From Acidobacteriota bacterium (GTDB lineage Bacteria; Acidobacteriota; Vicinamibacteria; Vicinamibacterales; UBA8438): a stretch of 64,000 bases of DNA. The notes below the pieces were generated by a model. It saw only the letters and a program-made list of their open reading frames with translations, had not been told where the DNA came from and ran no database searches. This document shows positions 1 through 9,374 of the stretch, in pieces (the first letter of the stretch is position 1; each line of letters opens with the position of its first letter). The position numbers and the translations under genes were made by a program. The stretch spans positions 1-64,000 of the forward strand of contig JAPOVI010000121.1 of NCBI GenBank assembly GCA_026708265.1, written 5' to 3'.

Positions 1-53
1 AGGAGCTTGCGCCGCGGCACGCACTCCGTTGGCGTTCTGCGGCGCAAGCTCCT
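1..53 (-). repeat. Inverted repeat at the 3' end of the dehalogenase gene
   Basis: Bases 1-15 (AGGAGCTTGCGCCGC) and 39-53 form a perfect 15-bp inverted repeat with a 23-nt loop. On the minus strand the right arm begins inside the TAG stop codon of the dehalogenase gene (TAGGAGCTTGCGCCGC). A near copy of this arm sits at the stop codon of the Tsx-like gene (41056-41070). It is one member of the window's dispersed palindromic repeat family and may act as a terminator or mRNA 3'-end stabiliser; no T-tract follows. Confidence 0.75.
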
Positions 54-948
54 AGGAACGGGGCAGGCCTCCGTACCATTCGCGGAGCGCCTCCCCGATC
101 GCGTGCGGCTGGTCCTCCTGCACGAAGTGCAGCCCGGGACCGATGTCGACCGCGGTGAGGTTGGGCAGGCGCTCCCGGCACCACGCCAACAGGTCCTTGC
201 GCAGGATGGCGCCCGGCCGCGCGTAGAGCAGCAGCTTCGGAACGTCCGCTTCGGCGAGCCACGCCGCGTAGTCCCCGACGAGCGCGTCCACGTCCGCCGG
301 CTCGCCGTCGATGGGGATCTCGTTGGGCCAGCGCCAGACCGGCTTGCGGCTTTCCGGGTCGCGGAACGGCTGGCGGTAGCGCTCCATCTCGTCGTCGCTC
401 AGGGTCCGCAGGATCGCCCCCGGCAGCACCTGCTCGACGAACGCGTTGCGGTTGACGACGAGGTCCCAGCCGACCTCCGGCGTGCGGAACCGCTCGAACA
501 GGGGACGCACGGTGCGCGGCCACTCGTCCCAGGTCACGGGACGGACGATCGCCTCCATGAACGCGAGCCCCCGGACGTTGGCCGCGTGGCGCCGCGCGTA
601 GTGGAACCCGAGCGCCGAGCCCCAGTCGTGGAGCACGAGCGTCAGCCGCCGCAGGCCCAGCGCCTCGATGAAGCCGTCGACGTAGCGCGCGTGGTCGACG
701 AGGCGGTACTCCAGGTCCGGCCGGCCCGACCGGCCCATGCCGATGAGGTCCATCGCCACGCAGCGCCCATCCCGCTCGAGGTGCGGCATGACGTTGCGCC
801 AGAGGTAGCACGACGTCGGGTTGCCGTGCAGGAAGAGGATCGGGTCGCCCTCGCCCGCTTCGACGTAGTGGATGCGCGAGCCGGCGACGGTCACGAATCG
901 CGACTCGTAGGGCATCGCGGCGGAGATCGGTTCTTCATCGGTCGGCAT
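52..948 (-). CDS. dhaA: Haloalkane dehalogenase (alpha/beta hydrolase, HLD-II type)
   Basis: Predicted to hydrolyse carbon-halogen bonds of haloalkanes to an alcohol and halide in the cytoplasm. The 298-residue protein has HGN at 41-43 (Asn43 for halide binding), the nucleophile in HDWG (Asp108, with halide-stabilising Trp109), Glu132 in FMEA and His274 near the C-terminus. The Asp-His-Glu arrangement with Glu after strand 6 is that of subfamily II (DhaA/LinB). The start chosen is the ATG directly before the conserved N-terminus; the reading frame stays open upstream but that stretch has no family similarity. Its stop codon lies in a palindromic repeat. A related hydrolase with another substrate cannot be excluded. 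Confidence 0.85.
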   Translation of the reverse strand: MPTDEEPISAAMPYESRFVTVAGSRIHYVEAGEGDPILFLHGNPTSCYLWRNVMPHLERDGRCVAMDLIGMGRSGRPDLEYRLVDHARYVDGFIEALGLRRLTLVLHDWGSALGFHYARRHAANVRGLAFMEAIVRPVTWDEWPRTVRPLFERFRTPEVGWDLVVNRNAFVEQVLPGAILRTLSDDEMERYRQPFRDPESRKPVWRWPNEIPIDGEPADVDALVGDYAAWLAEADVPKLLLYARPGAILRKDLLAWCRERLPNLTAVDIGPGLHFVQEDQPHAIGEALREWYGGLPRS

Positions 949-1128
949 TCGAAGCTCCCGGCGCGGGCGGCCGCGACCGGCGCCGGTCGCGTCCCGTTGC
1001 GCATCGCGCGCGGATCCTACCCCGGCCGGGCCACGGGCGCCCGCGGGCCGTCGTGCGGCGGCCGAAGGGTACCGTGGCGGACCGCGCGAGCGACGCACGA
1101 CCGCGGGCCGTGGTCTAATGGGGCCGAC

Positions 1129-1992
1129 ATGGCGGTTCGCGTGCAGTCGGTGCTCGATGGCGCGGGGAGTCTGGTCTTCCCCGGCGTCTACGACGCGCTC
1201 TCGGCGAAGCTGGCGGAGCGGGTCGGCTTCGAGCTGGCGTTCGTCTCCGGCTACGCCGTGTCGGCGACCAGCCTCGGCGAGCCCGACGTCGGCCTGCTGA
1301 CGCAGACGGAGGTGATCGAGCGGGCGCGCTCCATCTGCCGCAGCGTGGCGATACCGATCATCGTCGACGCCGACACCGGCTACGGCAACCCCCTGAACGT
1401 CGTCCGCACCGTGCGCGAGCTGATCGCGGCCGGCGCCGCCGGCTGCTTCCTCGAGGACCAGCGCTGGCCCAAGCGCTGCGGCCACATGCGCGACAAGGCG
1501 GTCGTGGCGCGCGACGAGTACCTGGCGAAGATCCGGGCCGCGGTGGACGCGAAGGGGGACGACGACTTCTTCCTCGTCGCCCGGACCGACGCCATCGCCG
1601 ACGGCGGGCTCGAGGAGGCTCTGGCGCGCGCGGAGGCGGCGCGGGCGGCGGGCGCCGACGCCACCTTCGTCGAGGCGCCGCGCTCGCTCGACGAGCTGGC
1701 CGAAATCGGCCGGCGCGCCCCGAAGCCGACCGTGGCCAACATGATCGAGCAGGGCCGGACTCCGCTCCGCCCGCGAGACGACCTCGCGGCGCTCGGCTTC
1801 CAGTTGGTCCTCTATCCGCTGACCGGCCTGTACGCCGCGGCCCGCGCCCTGGAGAGCGTGTACGGCGCGCTGCTCGCGGACGGGACGTCGGCCGGGGTCA
1901 CGGATCGCCTGATCGCGTTCGAGAGATTCAACCGGATCGTGGGCGTCGACGAGCGGCTCGCCCTCGCCGAGGCCTACGACCGGGAGCTATAA
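1129..1992 (+). CDS. Isocitrate lyase/PEP mutase family protein
   Basis: A 287-residue TIM-barrel enzyme of the isocitrate lyase/phosphoenolpyruvate mutase superfamily, which makes or breaks C-C or C-P bonds next to a carboxylate with Mg2+. Visible hallmarks are VDADTGYGN (metal-binding Asp residues, about 84-92) and the loop PKRCGHM, equivalent to the KKCGH catalytic loop of lyases such as methylisocitrate lyase and oxaloacetate decarboxylase. The loop Cys points to a lyase rather than a phosphonate mutase. It diverges from the dehalogenase gene over a 180-bp gap. A TCTAAT hexamer lies at 1114-1119, 9 nt before the ATG, with no clear ribosome site. The exact substrate is not readable from sequence. 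Confidence 0.8.
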   Translation: MAVRVQSVLDGAGSLVFPGVYDALSAKLAERVGFELAFVSGYAVSATSLGEPDVGLLTQTEVIERARSICRSVAIPIIVDADTGYGNPLNVVRTVRELIAAGAAGCFLEDQRWPKRCGHMRDKAVVARDEYLAKIRAAVDAKGDDDFFLVARTDAIADGGLEEALARAEAARAAGADATFVEAPRSLDELAEIGRRAPKPTVANMIEQGRTPLRPRDDLAALGFQLVLYPLTGLYAAARALESVYGALLADGTSAGVTDRLIAFERFNRIVGVDERLALAEAYDREL

Positions 1993-1993
1993 T
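1988..1993 (+). promoter_or_regulatory. Consensus -10 box upstream of coxS
   Basis: TATAAT, a perfect sigma-70-type -10 hexamer, overlaps the stop codon of the preceding gene. It would start transcription near position 2000, leaving a short leader with GGAGG at 2019-2023 before the GTG start at 2030. No good -35 hexamer is visible at 17 nt. Confidence 0.5.
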
Positions 1994-2029
1994 GCCGCGC
2001 TTCCTGCTCGCTCCAACCGGAGGTGACGC

Positions 2030-2509
<480 letters not shown>

Positions 2510-2522
2510 CGGGAGTGCAGCC

Positions 2523-4904
2523 ATGAGCACCAGAATCTTCGGCTCCGGTATCCGCCGCCGCGAGGACCCGCGCCTCATCACCGGGAGCGCGACGTACACG
2601 CACGACATCACGCTGCCCGGGATGGTGTACGCGGCGATGCTGCGCAGCAGCCACGCCCACGCGCGGATTACGCGCATCGACACCGAGAAGGCCAGGGCCG
2701 CCCCCGGCGTCCTCGCCGTCTACACCGGCGGCGACATCGAGGGCGCCCTGCAGCCGATGCCCTGCGCGTGGCTGCTGCCCGATTCGAACCTCCGGATCGC
2801 TCCCTACCCCTGCATCGCCAAGGACGTCGTCCGCTACACCGGCGACATCGTGGCGGTGGTCGTGGCCGAGCGGATGCCGGAGGCGCACGACGCCGTCGAG
2901 CTCATCGAGGTCGACTACGAGCCGCTTCCCGTCGTCACCGACCCCGAGAAGGCGGCCGCGGACGACGCGCCGCAGCTCCACGGCAAGGACATCAACGGGG
3001 ACGACATCCCCGGCAACCAGGCGTTCCACTGGACCGTGGCGGGCGGCGGCGACGTGGATGCCGCCTTCGCCGAGGCCGAGGCGAACGGCGTCGTCATCAA
3101 GGAGCGCATCCTTCAGCAGCGGCTGATTCCGAACGCGATGGAGCCGCGCGGCGCGGTGGCCCAGTACAACCGCGCCACCGGCGAGCTGACGCTCTGGAAC
3201 ACGACCCAGAACCCGCACATCGTCCGCTTCCTCTGCTCGGTCGTCACCGGGGTGCCCGAGGACAAGCTGCGGGTCATCGCGCCGGAGGTCGGGGGCGGCT
3301 TCGGGAGCAAGATCGCCGCGTATCCCGCCGACTTCCTGACGGTGTTCTGCTCGAAGTCGCTCGGCCGCCCGGTCAAGTGGATCGAGACCCGGAGCGAGAA
3401 CTACCAGGCGACCACCCACGGCCGCGACCACGTCCAGGACGTCGAGCTCGCGGCAACGAAGGACGGCAGGATCACGGGGCTGCGCTGCACCGTCCACGCG
3501 GGGATGGGCGCGTACCTCTCGACCGCCGCCCCGGGCATCCCGACCATCCTGCACGGCCTGATGCTGTCGGGCTGCTACACGATCCCGGCCCTCAAGGAGG
3601 ACGTCTACGGCGTCTACACGAACGGCGTCCCCGTGGAGGCCTACCGCGGGGCCGGCCGTCCGGAGGCGACGTTCATGCTCGAGCGCGTGATCGACATGCT
3701 CGCGAGCGAGCTCGACCTGGACCCGGCCGACGTCCGCCGCCGGAACTTCATCCCCAAGTTCGACGACGGCCACGAGGTGGTCACGACGCTCAACTACGAC
3801 AGCGGCGACTACCCCGGGGCGCTCGACAAGCTGCTCGATCACACGGGCTACTCGGCGCTGCGCGAGAAGCAGAAGGCGGGTCCGTCGAACGGCAAGTACC
3901 TCGGCCTGGGGCTCTCGTCCTACGTCGAGATCTGCGGGCTCGGGCCGTCGCAGGTCGCCGGGCAGATCGGGTTCCAGGGCGGGCTGTGGGAGAGCGCCAT
4001 CGTCCGCTTCCACCCCACCGGCAAGGTGCACGTCTTCATCGGCGCGTCGCCGCACGGACAGGGCGAGGAGACGACCTTCGCCCAGATCGTGGCCAGCGAG
4101 ATCGGCGTCGCCGCGGACGACGTGAAGATCTTCCACGGCGACACCGACTCCACGCCGATGGGCTGGGGCACCTACGGCAGCCGGACCACCGCGGTGGGCG
4201 GGGCGGCGCTCGCCGTGGCCGTTCGCAAGATCCGCGACAAGGCGAAGGTGCTGGCCGCGCACCTGCTCGAGGCCTCGGTCGACGACATGGACTACGAGGA
4301 CGGCAAGTTCTTCGTCAAGGGGTCGCCCGACAAGGCGAAGACCATCCAGGACATCGCCCTGATGGCGAACGTCGCCTGGGACATGCCGGAGGGGATGGAG
4401 GCCGGGCTGGAGGCGTCGACCTTCTACGATCCGCCGAACTTCGTCTTCCCCTACGGCGCCCACCTGGCGGTGGTCGAGGTCGACGCGAGCACGGGGCACG
4501 TCGACCTGACCGGCTACACGGCCCTCGACGACTGCGGGCCGCAGATCAACCCGGTCATCGTCGAGGGGCAGGTCCACGGCGGCATCGTGCAGGGCGTCGG
4601 GCAGGCGCTCTGGGAGGGCGCCGCCTACGACGAGAACGGGCAGCTCGTCACCGGATCGATGCTCGACTACGCCCTGCCGCGGGCCGATCTGCTGCCGGAC
4701 CTCGACGTCATCTCCACCGTCACGCGGTCGCCGCACCACCCGCTGGGGGTGAAGGGGATCGGCGAGGCGGGCACCATCGCGTCGACGGCCGCCGTCTACA
4801 ACGCGGTGATGGACGCCCTGCGGCCGCTCGGCGTGAAGCGCGTCGACATGCCGCTGACGCCCGAACGGGTGTGGCGCGCGATCCAGGAAGCGAAGGGGAG
4901 CTGA
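2523..4904 (+). CDS. coxL: Molybdopterin-binding large subunit, CoxL form II-like
   Basis: Catalytic subunit (793 residues) of a xanthine oxidase-family molybdenum hydroxylase that binds Mo-molybdopterin cytosine dinucleotide and hydroxylates its substrate or oxidises CO with water. The active-site loop reads AYRGAGR (Ala373-Arg379). Genuine CO dehydrogenases (form I) carry AYXCSFR, so this is a form II enzyme, for which CO oxidation is doubtful. GVKGIGEAGT near the C-terminus contains the conserved catalytic Glu. It begins at ATG 13 nt after coxS and ends 3 nt before coxM. Other possible substrates are aromatic aldehydes, N-heterocycles or purines. Confidence 0.9.
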   Translation: MSTRIFGSGIRRREDPRLITGSATYTHDITLPGMVYAAMLRSSHAHARITRIDTEKARAAPGVLAVYTGGDIEGALQPMPCAWLLPDSNLRIAPYPCIAKDVVRYTGDIVAVVVAERMPEAHDAVELIEVDYEPLPVVTDPEKAAADDAPQLHGKDINGDDIPGNQAFHWTVAGGGDVDAAFAEAEANGVVIKERILQQRLIPNAMEPRGAVAQYNRATGELTLWNTTQNPHIVRFLCSVVTGVPEDKLRVIAPEVGGGFGSKIAAYPADFLTVFCSKSLGRPVKWIETRSENYQATTHGRDHVQDVELAATKDGRITGLRCTVHAGMGAYLSTAAPGIPTILHGLMLSGCYTIPALKEDVYGVYTNGVPVEAYRGAGRPEATFMLERVIDMLASELDLDPADVRRRNFIPKFDDGHEVVTTLNYDSGDYPGALDKLLDHTGYSALREKQKAGPSNGKYLGLGLSSYVEICGLGPSQVAGQIGFQGGLWESAIVRFHPTGKVHVFIGASPHGQGEETTFAQIVASEIGVAADDVKIFHGDTDSTPMGWGTYGSRTTAVGGAALAVAVRKIRDKAKVLAAHLLEASVDDMDYEDGKFFVKGSPDKAKTIQDIALMANVAWDMPEGMEAGLEASTFYDPPNFVFPYGAHLAVVEVDASTGHVDLTGYTALDDCGPQINPVIVEGQVHGGIVQGVGQALWEGAAYDENGQLVTGSMLDYALPRADLLPDLDVISTVTRSPHHPLGVKGIGEAGTIASTAAVYNAVMDALRPLGVKRVDMPLTPERVWRAIQEAKGS

Positions 4905-4907
4905 GCC

Positions 4908-5828
4908 ATGTTTTCTGCCGACTTCGACTACTACCGTGCGGGCTCGGTGGCCGAGGCGGGGCAACTGCTCGCCGCGCACCCCGGCGCGAAGCTCCTCGCC
5001 GGAGGGCACAGCCTCATCCCGCTCCTGAAGCTGCGACTCGCCGCGCCGGGGGCGGTCATCGACATCGGGCGCATCGCGGAGTTGCGCGGCATCTCGGCCT
5101 CCGCCGATTCGCTGCGGATCGGGACGCTCACCACCCACGCCGAGATCGCGGCGTCGGCGGAGGTCCGGCAGCACGCGGCAGCCCTCGCCGAGGCGGCCGG
5201 GCAGATCGGCGACCCCGCGGTCCGCAACCGCGGCACCATCGGGGGCAACGTGGCCCACGCCGATCCGGCCTCGGACCTTCCCACCGTGCTCGCGGCGCTC
5301 GGGGCGACGCTCGAGGTCACCGGACCGGAGGGCGAACGCTCGGTCGGGGTCGGCGACTTCTTCCAGGGCGTGATGATGACCTCGCTGGGCGAGCGCGATC
5401 TGCTGACGGCCATCCAGATCCCGATCGGCGGCGATCGGGGGACGGCCTACGTCAAGTACTCGCACCCGGCGTCGCGCTATGCCGTCATCGGCGTGGCGGC
5501 GTCGATCACCCTCGCCGGGCGGGGCTGGCTCTCCGCGCTGACCGGGCAGGGCAAGGGCGACCCGACGTGCGGCGAGGCGGCCGTCGCCATCGGGGGCCTC
5601 GTCCCCGCGCCGGCGCGGTGCGGCGCGGTGGAGGGGGCGCTCGCGGGCCAGCCGCTCAAGGCCGAGACGTTCGAGGCGGCCGCGGACGCGGTGGGCGGAG
5701 ACCTCGGCGGCGATCTGCTGGGCGACGTCTTCGCGTCGGCCGAGTACCGCAAGGCGGTCGCCCCCGTCTACGTGCGGCGGGCCCTCGCCGCGGCGGCCGA
5801 GCGGGCCACGGCGGGCCAGGCGGGGTGA
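4908..5828 (+). CDS. coxM: FAD-binding medium subunit of the molybdenum hydroxylase
   Basis: Transfers electrons from the Fe-S subunit to a quinone or other acceptor. The 306-residue protein has the two FAD pyrophosphate motifs of the family: AGGHSLIP at 31-38 and TIGGN near residue 110, followed by HADPASDLP. The C-terminal CO-dehydrogenase flavoprotein domain follows. Length is normal. It starts 3 nt after the large-subunit stop, so the three subunits form one operon (S-L-M order rather than the M-S-L order of Oligotropha). Confidence 0.92.
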   Translation: MFSADFDYYRAGSVAEAGQLLAAHPGAKLLAGGHSLIPLLKLRLAAPGAVIDIGRIAELRGISASADSLRIGTLTTHAEIAASAEVRQHAAALAEAAGQIGDPAVRNRGTIGGNVAHADPASDLPTVLAALGATLEVTGPEGERSVGVGDFFQGVMMTSLGERDLLTAIQIPIGGDRGTAYVKYSHPASRYAVIGVAASITLAGRGWLSALTGQGKGDPTCGEAAVAIGGLVPAPARCGAVEGALAGQPLKAETFEAAADAVGGDLGGDLLGDVFASAEYRKAVAPVYVRRALAAAAERATAGQAG

Positions 5829-6354
5829 GGGTCACGCCCCGCGGATACGACCCGTCGCACCGGCCCGCTGCACCGCCCAGACCGGCTCGCTGGTGAACGC
5901 GAACCCTGAGGCGACCGTACCGCAGTGCCGAAACGAAGTCGGCGGGAGGTCTTGATGCCAACGGTGCCACTCGAACCGGCGGACCTTGCAGTGCCCTGCG
6001 GGGAGCTCGACCGCTATCATCGCGCCTCACCCTTTGAGCACGCGGCGACGGCGAATCCTCCGCCTCGGACGACGCACATCGGACATAGCGTGACAGAGGC
6101 GGAAGTTCATATCGTGCACACTCGGGTGTCTGGCGTCAGCACAAACATCGTTGTCGGGACGACGCCATGAACCGACGCCGCCCGTCGCAGCTTCATTGCC
6201 CGACCACCGGTGGCGGCGGCTTCACATACTGGATCGTCGTAGGCCATCGAGCAGGCCGGTTCGACTCCAGCGTGCGTGCCGGTCGATCCACGTGACGACA
6301 TCGGCACGAGAGCACACGATACGGGCCCTCAGGATTCACCCGCTTAGACCCAAC
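5829..6354 (+). other. 526-bp gap between coxM and the coxD-like gene
   Basis: This stretch is visibly less G+C rich than its neighbours and contains no frame with recognisable family similarity. An open frame at 5925-6170 lacks a convincing ribosome site and resembles nothing known to me. The long distance is unusual inside a cox-type cluster, so this may be decayed sequence. Nothing else recognised. Confidence 0.5.
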
Positions 6355-7362
6355 ATGCCCGCATCGACGCCCTCGTCCATCGACGACCTTCGCCGGCTCC
6401 TGTCGGAGCACCTGTACATCGCCGACGACGGCCTCGCGACCGCCGTCTACCTCGCGCTGAAGCTGCGCCGGCCGCTCCTGCTCGAGGGGGAGGCCGGGGT
6501 CGGCAAGACGGAGGTGGCCAAGGTACTCGGGGCGGCACTCGACGCCGAGCTCATCCGCCTCCAGTGCTACGAGGGACTAGACGTAACGCACGCCGTCTAC
6601 GAGTGGAACTACGCGCGGCAACTTATCGAGATCCGGCTCGCGGAGGCGGCGCGCGCCGGGAGCGATGGCGACGCGGCGCGTGGCGCGAGTGCCGGCGCCG
6701 GTGCTGGCGACGACGACGCGACCGGCGAGCGAGCGGCGCGCGTCCGGGAGCTGTTCGGGCCGGACTTCCTGATCGAGCGGCCGTTGCTCCAGGCGCTCCG
6801 CGACGGGCGCCCGCGCCCGCCGGTGCTCCTTATCGACGAGCTGGATCGGGCCGACGAGGAGTTCGAGGGCTATCTGCTGGAACTGCTCTCCGACTTCCAG
6901 ATCACGATTCCGGAGATCGGGACGATCCGGGCGGCGACGCCCCCGGTCGTGGTCATCACCTCCAACCGCACGCGCGAGCTCCACGACGCCCTGAAGCGTC
7001 GATGTGTCTTCGCCTGGATCGACTACCCGAGCTTCGAGAAGGAGCTCCGCATCATCGCGACGAAAGTGCCCGACGCCCCCGTGCGGCTCGCCGAGCAGGT
7101 GACCGGCTTCGTGCAGGAGCTCCGGCAGGCCGACCTCTACAAGGTGACCGGCGTGTCCGAGACCCTCGACTGGGTGGCGGCCCTCGTTGCCCTCGACCGG
7201 CAGGAGCTCGACGCGGAGACGATCGATCGCACCCTCGGCATCGTCCTCAAGACGCAGGAGGATCTGCAGGCCGTCCGCGGCGAGCGGATCCAGCAGATGC
7301 TGAACCGGGCGAAGACGCCGGGCGCGCGAACGGTCGGTCCCGACGCGCCGGCCCGCACTTGA
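6355..7362 (+). CDS. coxD: MoxR-family AAA+ ATPase, CoxD-like
   Basis: MoxR ATPases act with VWA-domain partners in maturing metalloenzymes; CoxD with CoxE is needed to build the Mo-Cu site of CO dehydrogenase. The 335-residue protein has Walker A GEAGVGKT (45-52), Walker B LLIDELDRAD (about 157-166) and sensor 1 ITSNRTRELHDALKRRC. An Ala/Gly/Asp-rich insertion of about 30 residues around 100-130 makes it slightly longer than usual. The start is the ATG just before the conserved N-terminus; the frame extends upstream without similarity. The following VWA gene is separated by a toxin-antitoxin pair on the other strand. Confidence 0.87.
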   Translation: MPASTPSSIDDLRRLLSEHLYIADDGLATAVYLALKLRRPLLLEGEAGVGKTEVAKVLGAALDAELIRLQCYEGLDVTHAVYEWNYARQLIEIRLAEAARAGSDGDAARGASAGAGAGDDDATGERAARVRELFGPDFLIERPLLQALRDGRPRPPVLLIDELDRADEEFEGYLLELLSDFQITIPEIGTIRAATPPVVVITSNRTRELHDALKRRCVFAWIDYPSFEKELRIIATKVPDAPVRLAEQVTGFVQELRQADLYKVTGVSETLDWVAALVALDRQELDAETIDRTLGIVLKTQEDLQAVRGERIQQMLNRAKTPGARTVGPDAPART

Positions 7363-7418
7363 TCGAGCAAGCTCGTGTAGATCCCCGCCGAGTGGTCCCT
7401 ACCGACACCCCGGCGTCT

Positions 7419-7775
7419 TCAGGGCGCTCCGGTCATCGCAAGCAGCGCGTTGACCCGGTGCAGAACCGCGACGACAGTCGCCTTCGGGAGGACGCCAATC
7501 ACCGACGCGTTGCGCTTCCGCCAGTCCAGGCTCTTCACCTGATCGGCGAGGATGACGCCGGCAACGCCCAGTCCGTCCGGAACGGCGACTTCGAACGGGT
7601 ATCCCTTGACCCGGCTGGTGACAGGACAGAACAGCGCGAGGCCAACCCTGCCGTTATACGCAGCGGGCGAGAGTACGACGGCGGGTCGGCGGCCCGCCTG
7701 CTCCCTTCCGGTCTGCGGGTCGAAGTCGATCCACACGGCATCGCCGCGCTCGGGAACGCGTCGCGGCGACTTCAC
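7419..7775 (-). CDS. mazF: MazF/PemK-type endoribonuclease toxin
   Basis: Type II toxin that would cut mRNA at short sequences, held inactive by the upstream antitoxin. The 118-residue protein shows the family N-terminus RGDAVWIDFDP, then GREQAGRRPAVVLS with the conserved RPAVV strand, PVTSRVKGYPFEV with the conserved Thr-Ser, and GVILADQVKSLDW with the conserved Asp-Gln. Its ATG overlaps the antitoxin stop by 4 nt (ATGA). The pair lies opposite to, and between, the CoxD- and CoxE-like genes, which suggests insertion by gene transfer. Confidence 0.92.
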   Translation of the reverse strand: MKSPRRVPERGDAVWIDFDPQTGREQAGRRPAVVLSPAAYNGRVGLALFCPVTSRVKGYPFEVAVPDGLGVAGVILADQVKSLDWRKRNASVIGVLPKATVVAVLHRVNALLAMTGAP

Positions 7776-8014
7776 CAGGACTCGCCACCGACGGAGAGGC
7801 CGGTTTCGACCTCATCGTGAATGTTGTCGTCGGTCACGCCAGCCAGCAGCGCGTCCAGATCCGTTGCGGGCTTTTCGAGCACCGAGATCTCGAGCTTCTC
7901 CCCCCGAGGCGTCAGCTCCACCGCGGTGTCGAGGCTGAGGCCAACCTGGGAAGCCACCGATTGCGGTATCCGGACCGCCAGACTGTTGCCCCACTTTCCG
8001 ATGCGCGTCTCCAT
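7772..8014 (-). CDS. mazE: MazE-type AbrB/SpoVT-fold antitoxin
   Basis: An 80-residue antitoxin. The N-terminus (METRIGKWGNSLAVRIP) is the swapped-hairpin AbrB-type DNA-binding domain; the acidic C-terminal half would wrap around MazF. Family knowledge predicts that MazE and MazE-MazF repress their own promoter. A purine-rich ribosome site (AGGGGAAGG on the minus strand) precedes the ATG. The first gene of the two-gene operon, with a strong promoter 50 nt upstream. Confidence 0.92.
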   Translation of the reverse strand: METRIGKWGNSLAVRIPQSVASQVGLSLDTAVELTPRGEKLEISVLEKPATDLDALLAGVTDDNIHDEVETGLSVGGESW

Positions 8015-8060
8015 GGCGGACCTTCCCCTGCTTCAGGTTGCGAGCGGATGCGGAAGTAGA

Positions 8061-8096
8061 TACAGTGTTTATACGCTTGTAGGCTGCGGGCGTCAA
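8061..8096 (-). promoter_or_regulatory. Promoter of the mazEF pair
   Basis: On the minus strand TTGACG (8096-8091) is followed by exactly 17 nt and TATAAA (8073-8068), an excellent sigma-70-type promoter in an A+T-rich pocket. Transcription would begin near 8061, 47 nt before mazE. The -10 box lies inside TACA...TGTA (8061-8081), an imperfect palindrome that could be the MazE operator; the operator part is an inference. Confidence 0.72.
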
Positions 8097-8138
8097 CCGC
8101 GGTCGGTGGCGCAAGACCGTCAACAGTACGGAGCCGCG

Positions 8139-9371
8139 ATGTCCTACCTGCTCCACAACCTGCTGCACTTCGTGCGGCTGCTGCACCGATTGGGGCTCGA
8201 CGTGCAGGCGGGGCGGACGCGCGACGTCGCGGCGGCCCTTGCGCACGTGGACGTGGGGCGTCGGGCCGACTTCTACCACACCCTGCGCTGCCTGCTGGTG
8301 CACCGGGTCGAGGACCTGGAACCGTTCGACGAGGCGTTCCGGGTGTTCTGGCGCCGGCCGCACGGCGACTGGACCCCGCGCGACCTGCGCGCGATGGGCG
8401 AGACCCGCCGCTCCGGCCAGCCGGAGTACGAGTCGGAGCTGCCGCCCGGGGGCGAGGGCGGGGACGGCGACACGAGCCGCGAGCCGCGCTACCAGGTGGA
8501 GCGCATGGCCGCGCTCAGCTACAGCAGCCGGGATGCCTTGTACGCGAAGGACTTCGAGCAGTTCACGGAGGCGGAGGTGGCGGCCGCCCAGCGGCTGATC
8601 GCCGATCTCGACTGGGAGCTCGGGGCGCGCCGCTCGCGGCGCTGGACGTCCGGCCGCGGTCCCGCCCTCGACCTGCGCCGCACCCTGCGCGCCAACCTGC
8701 GTTACGGCGGCGAGCTGGTCGACCGGCCGACCCGTCGGCGCAAGACCAAGCCGCGGCCCCTCGTGCTCCTGTGCGACGTCAGCGGGTCGATGGAGCGCTA
8801 CAGCCGCATGCTGCTCCATTTCGTTCACACCCTGAGCGGCGGGGACCGGACGGCGAGGGTGGAGTCGTTCGTGTTCGCCACGCGCCTCACCCGCATCACG
8901 CGACAACTCGCCGCGCGGGCCGCGGGCGCCGTCGTGCCGACCCTGCCGCGGACGATCGGCGACTTCGGGGGCGGCACCCGCATCGGGGAGGCGCTGCGCA
9001 CGTTCAACGTCGACTGGGCCCGGCGCGTGCGCGGCCAGAGTCCCGTCGTGCTGCTGATTTCGGACGGCTGGGACCGTGGGGAACCGGACGTGCTGCGCCT
9101 CGAGATGGGGCGGCTCCAGCGCTCCTGCCAGCGGTTGATCTGGCTGAACCCGTTGCTCGGGTCGCCCGACTACCTGCCCCTGACCCGCGGCATGCAGGCG
9201 GCGCTGCCGTTCATCGACGACTTCCTGCCGGTCCACAACCTGGCGAGCCTCGACGCGCTGGCGCGGCACCTCAACGCGCTGCCCGCGCGGCGGCCCGCCC
9301 GGCGGCAGGCAGCGGCCCGACCGGTGGCGCCCGCGGCGACCGCGGCGCAGGCGGCACCGGAGTATGCTTGA
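8139..9371 (+). CDS. coxE: VWA-domain protein, CoxE-like
   Basis: Partner of the MoxR ATPase in maturation of the molybdenum enzyme. The 410-residue protein ends in a von Willebrand A domain with an intact MIDAS motif, DVSGSM (Asp213, Ser215, Ser217), and GGGTRIGEALRTF (metal-binding Thr). The N-terminal 200 residues match the CoxE-like family with LGLDVQAGR and DFYHTLRCLLV. The ATG start follows the mazEF promoter region; the frame extends upstream through the antitoxin but without similarity. coxG follows after 3 nt. Confidence 0.87.
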   Translation: MSYLLHNLLHFVRLLHRLGLDVQAGRTRDVAAALAHVDVGRRADFYHTLRCLLVHRVEDLEPFDEAFRVFWRRPHGDWTPRDLRAMGETRRSGQPEYESELPPGGEGGDGDTSREPRYQVERMAALSYSSRDALYAKDFEQFTEAEVAAAQRLIADLDWELGARRSRRWTSGRGPALDLRRTLRANLRYGGELVDRPTRRRKTKPRPLVLLCDVSGSMERYSRMLLHFVHTLSGGDRTARVESFVFATRLTRITRQLAARAAGAVVPTLPRTIGDFGGGTRIGEALRTFNVDWARRVRGQSPVVLLISDGWDRGEPDVLRLEMGRLQRSCQRLIWLNPLLGSPDYLPLTRGMQAALPFIDDFLPVHNLASLDALARHLNALPARRPARRQAAARPVAPAATAAQAAPEYA

Positions 9372-9374
9372 AGC

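Noticed and set aside
5925-6170. Open frame of 81 codons after coxM
   Set aside because: No ribosome site, no similarity recognised, and composition unlike neighbouring genes.
6240-6300. T-arm-like GGTTCGACTCC suggesting a tRNA remnant or attachment site
   Set aside because: The flanking stem does not pair properly and no other tRNA arm is present.
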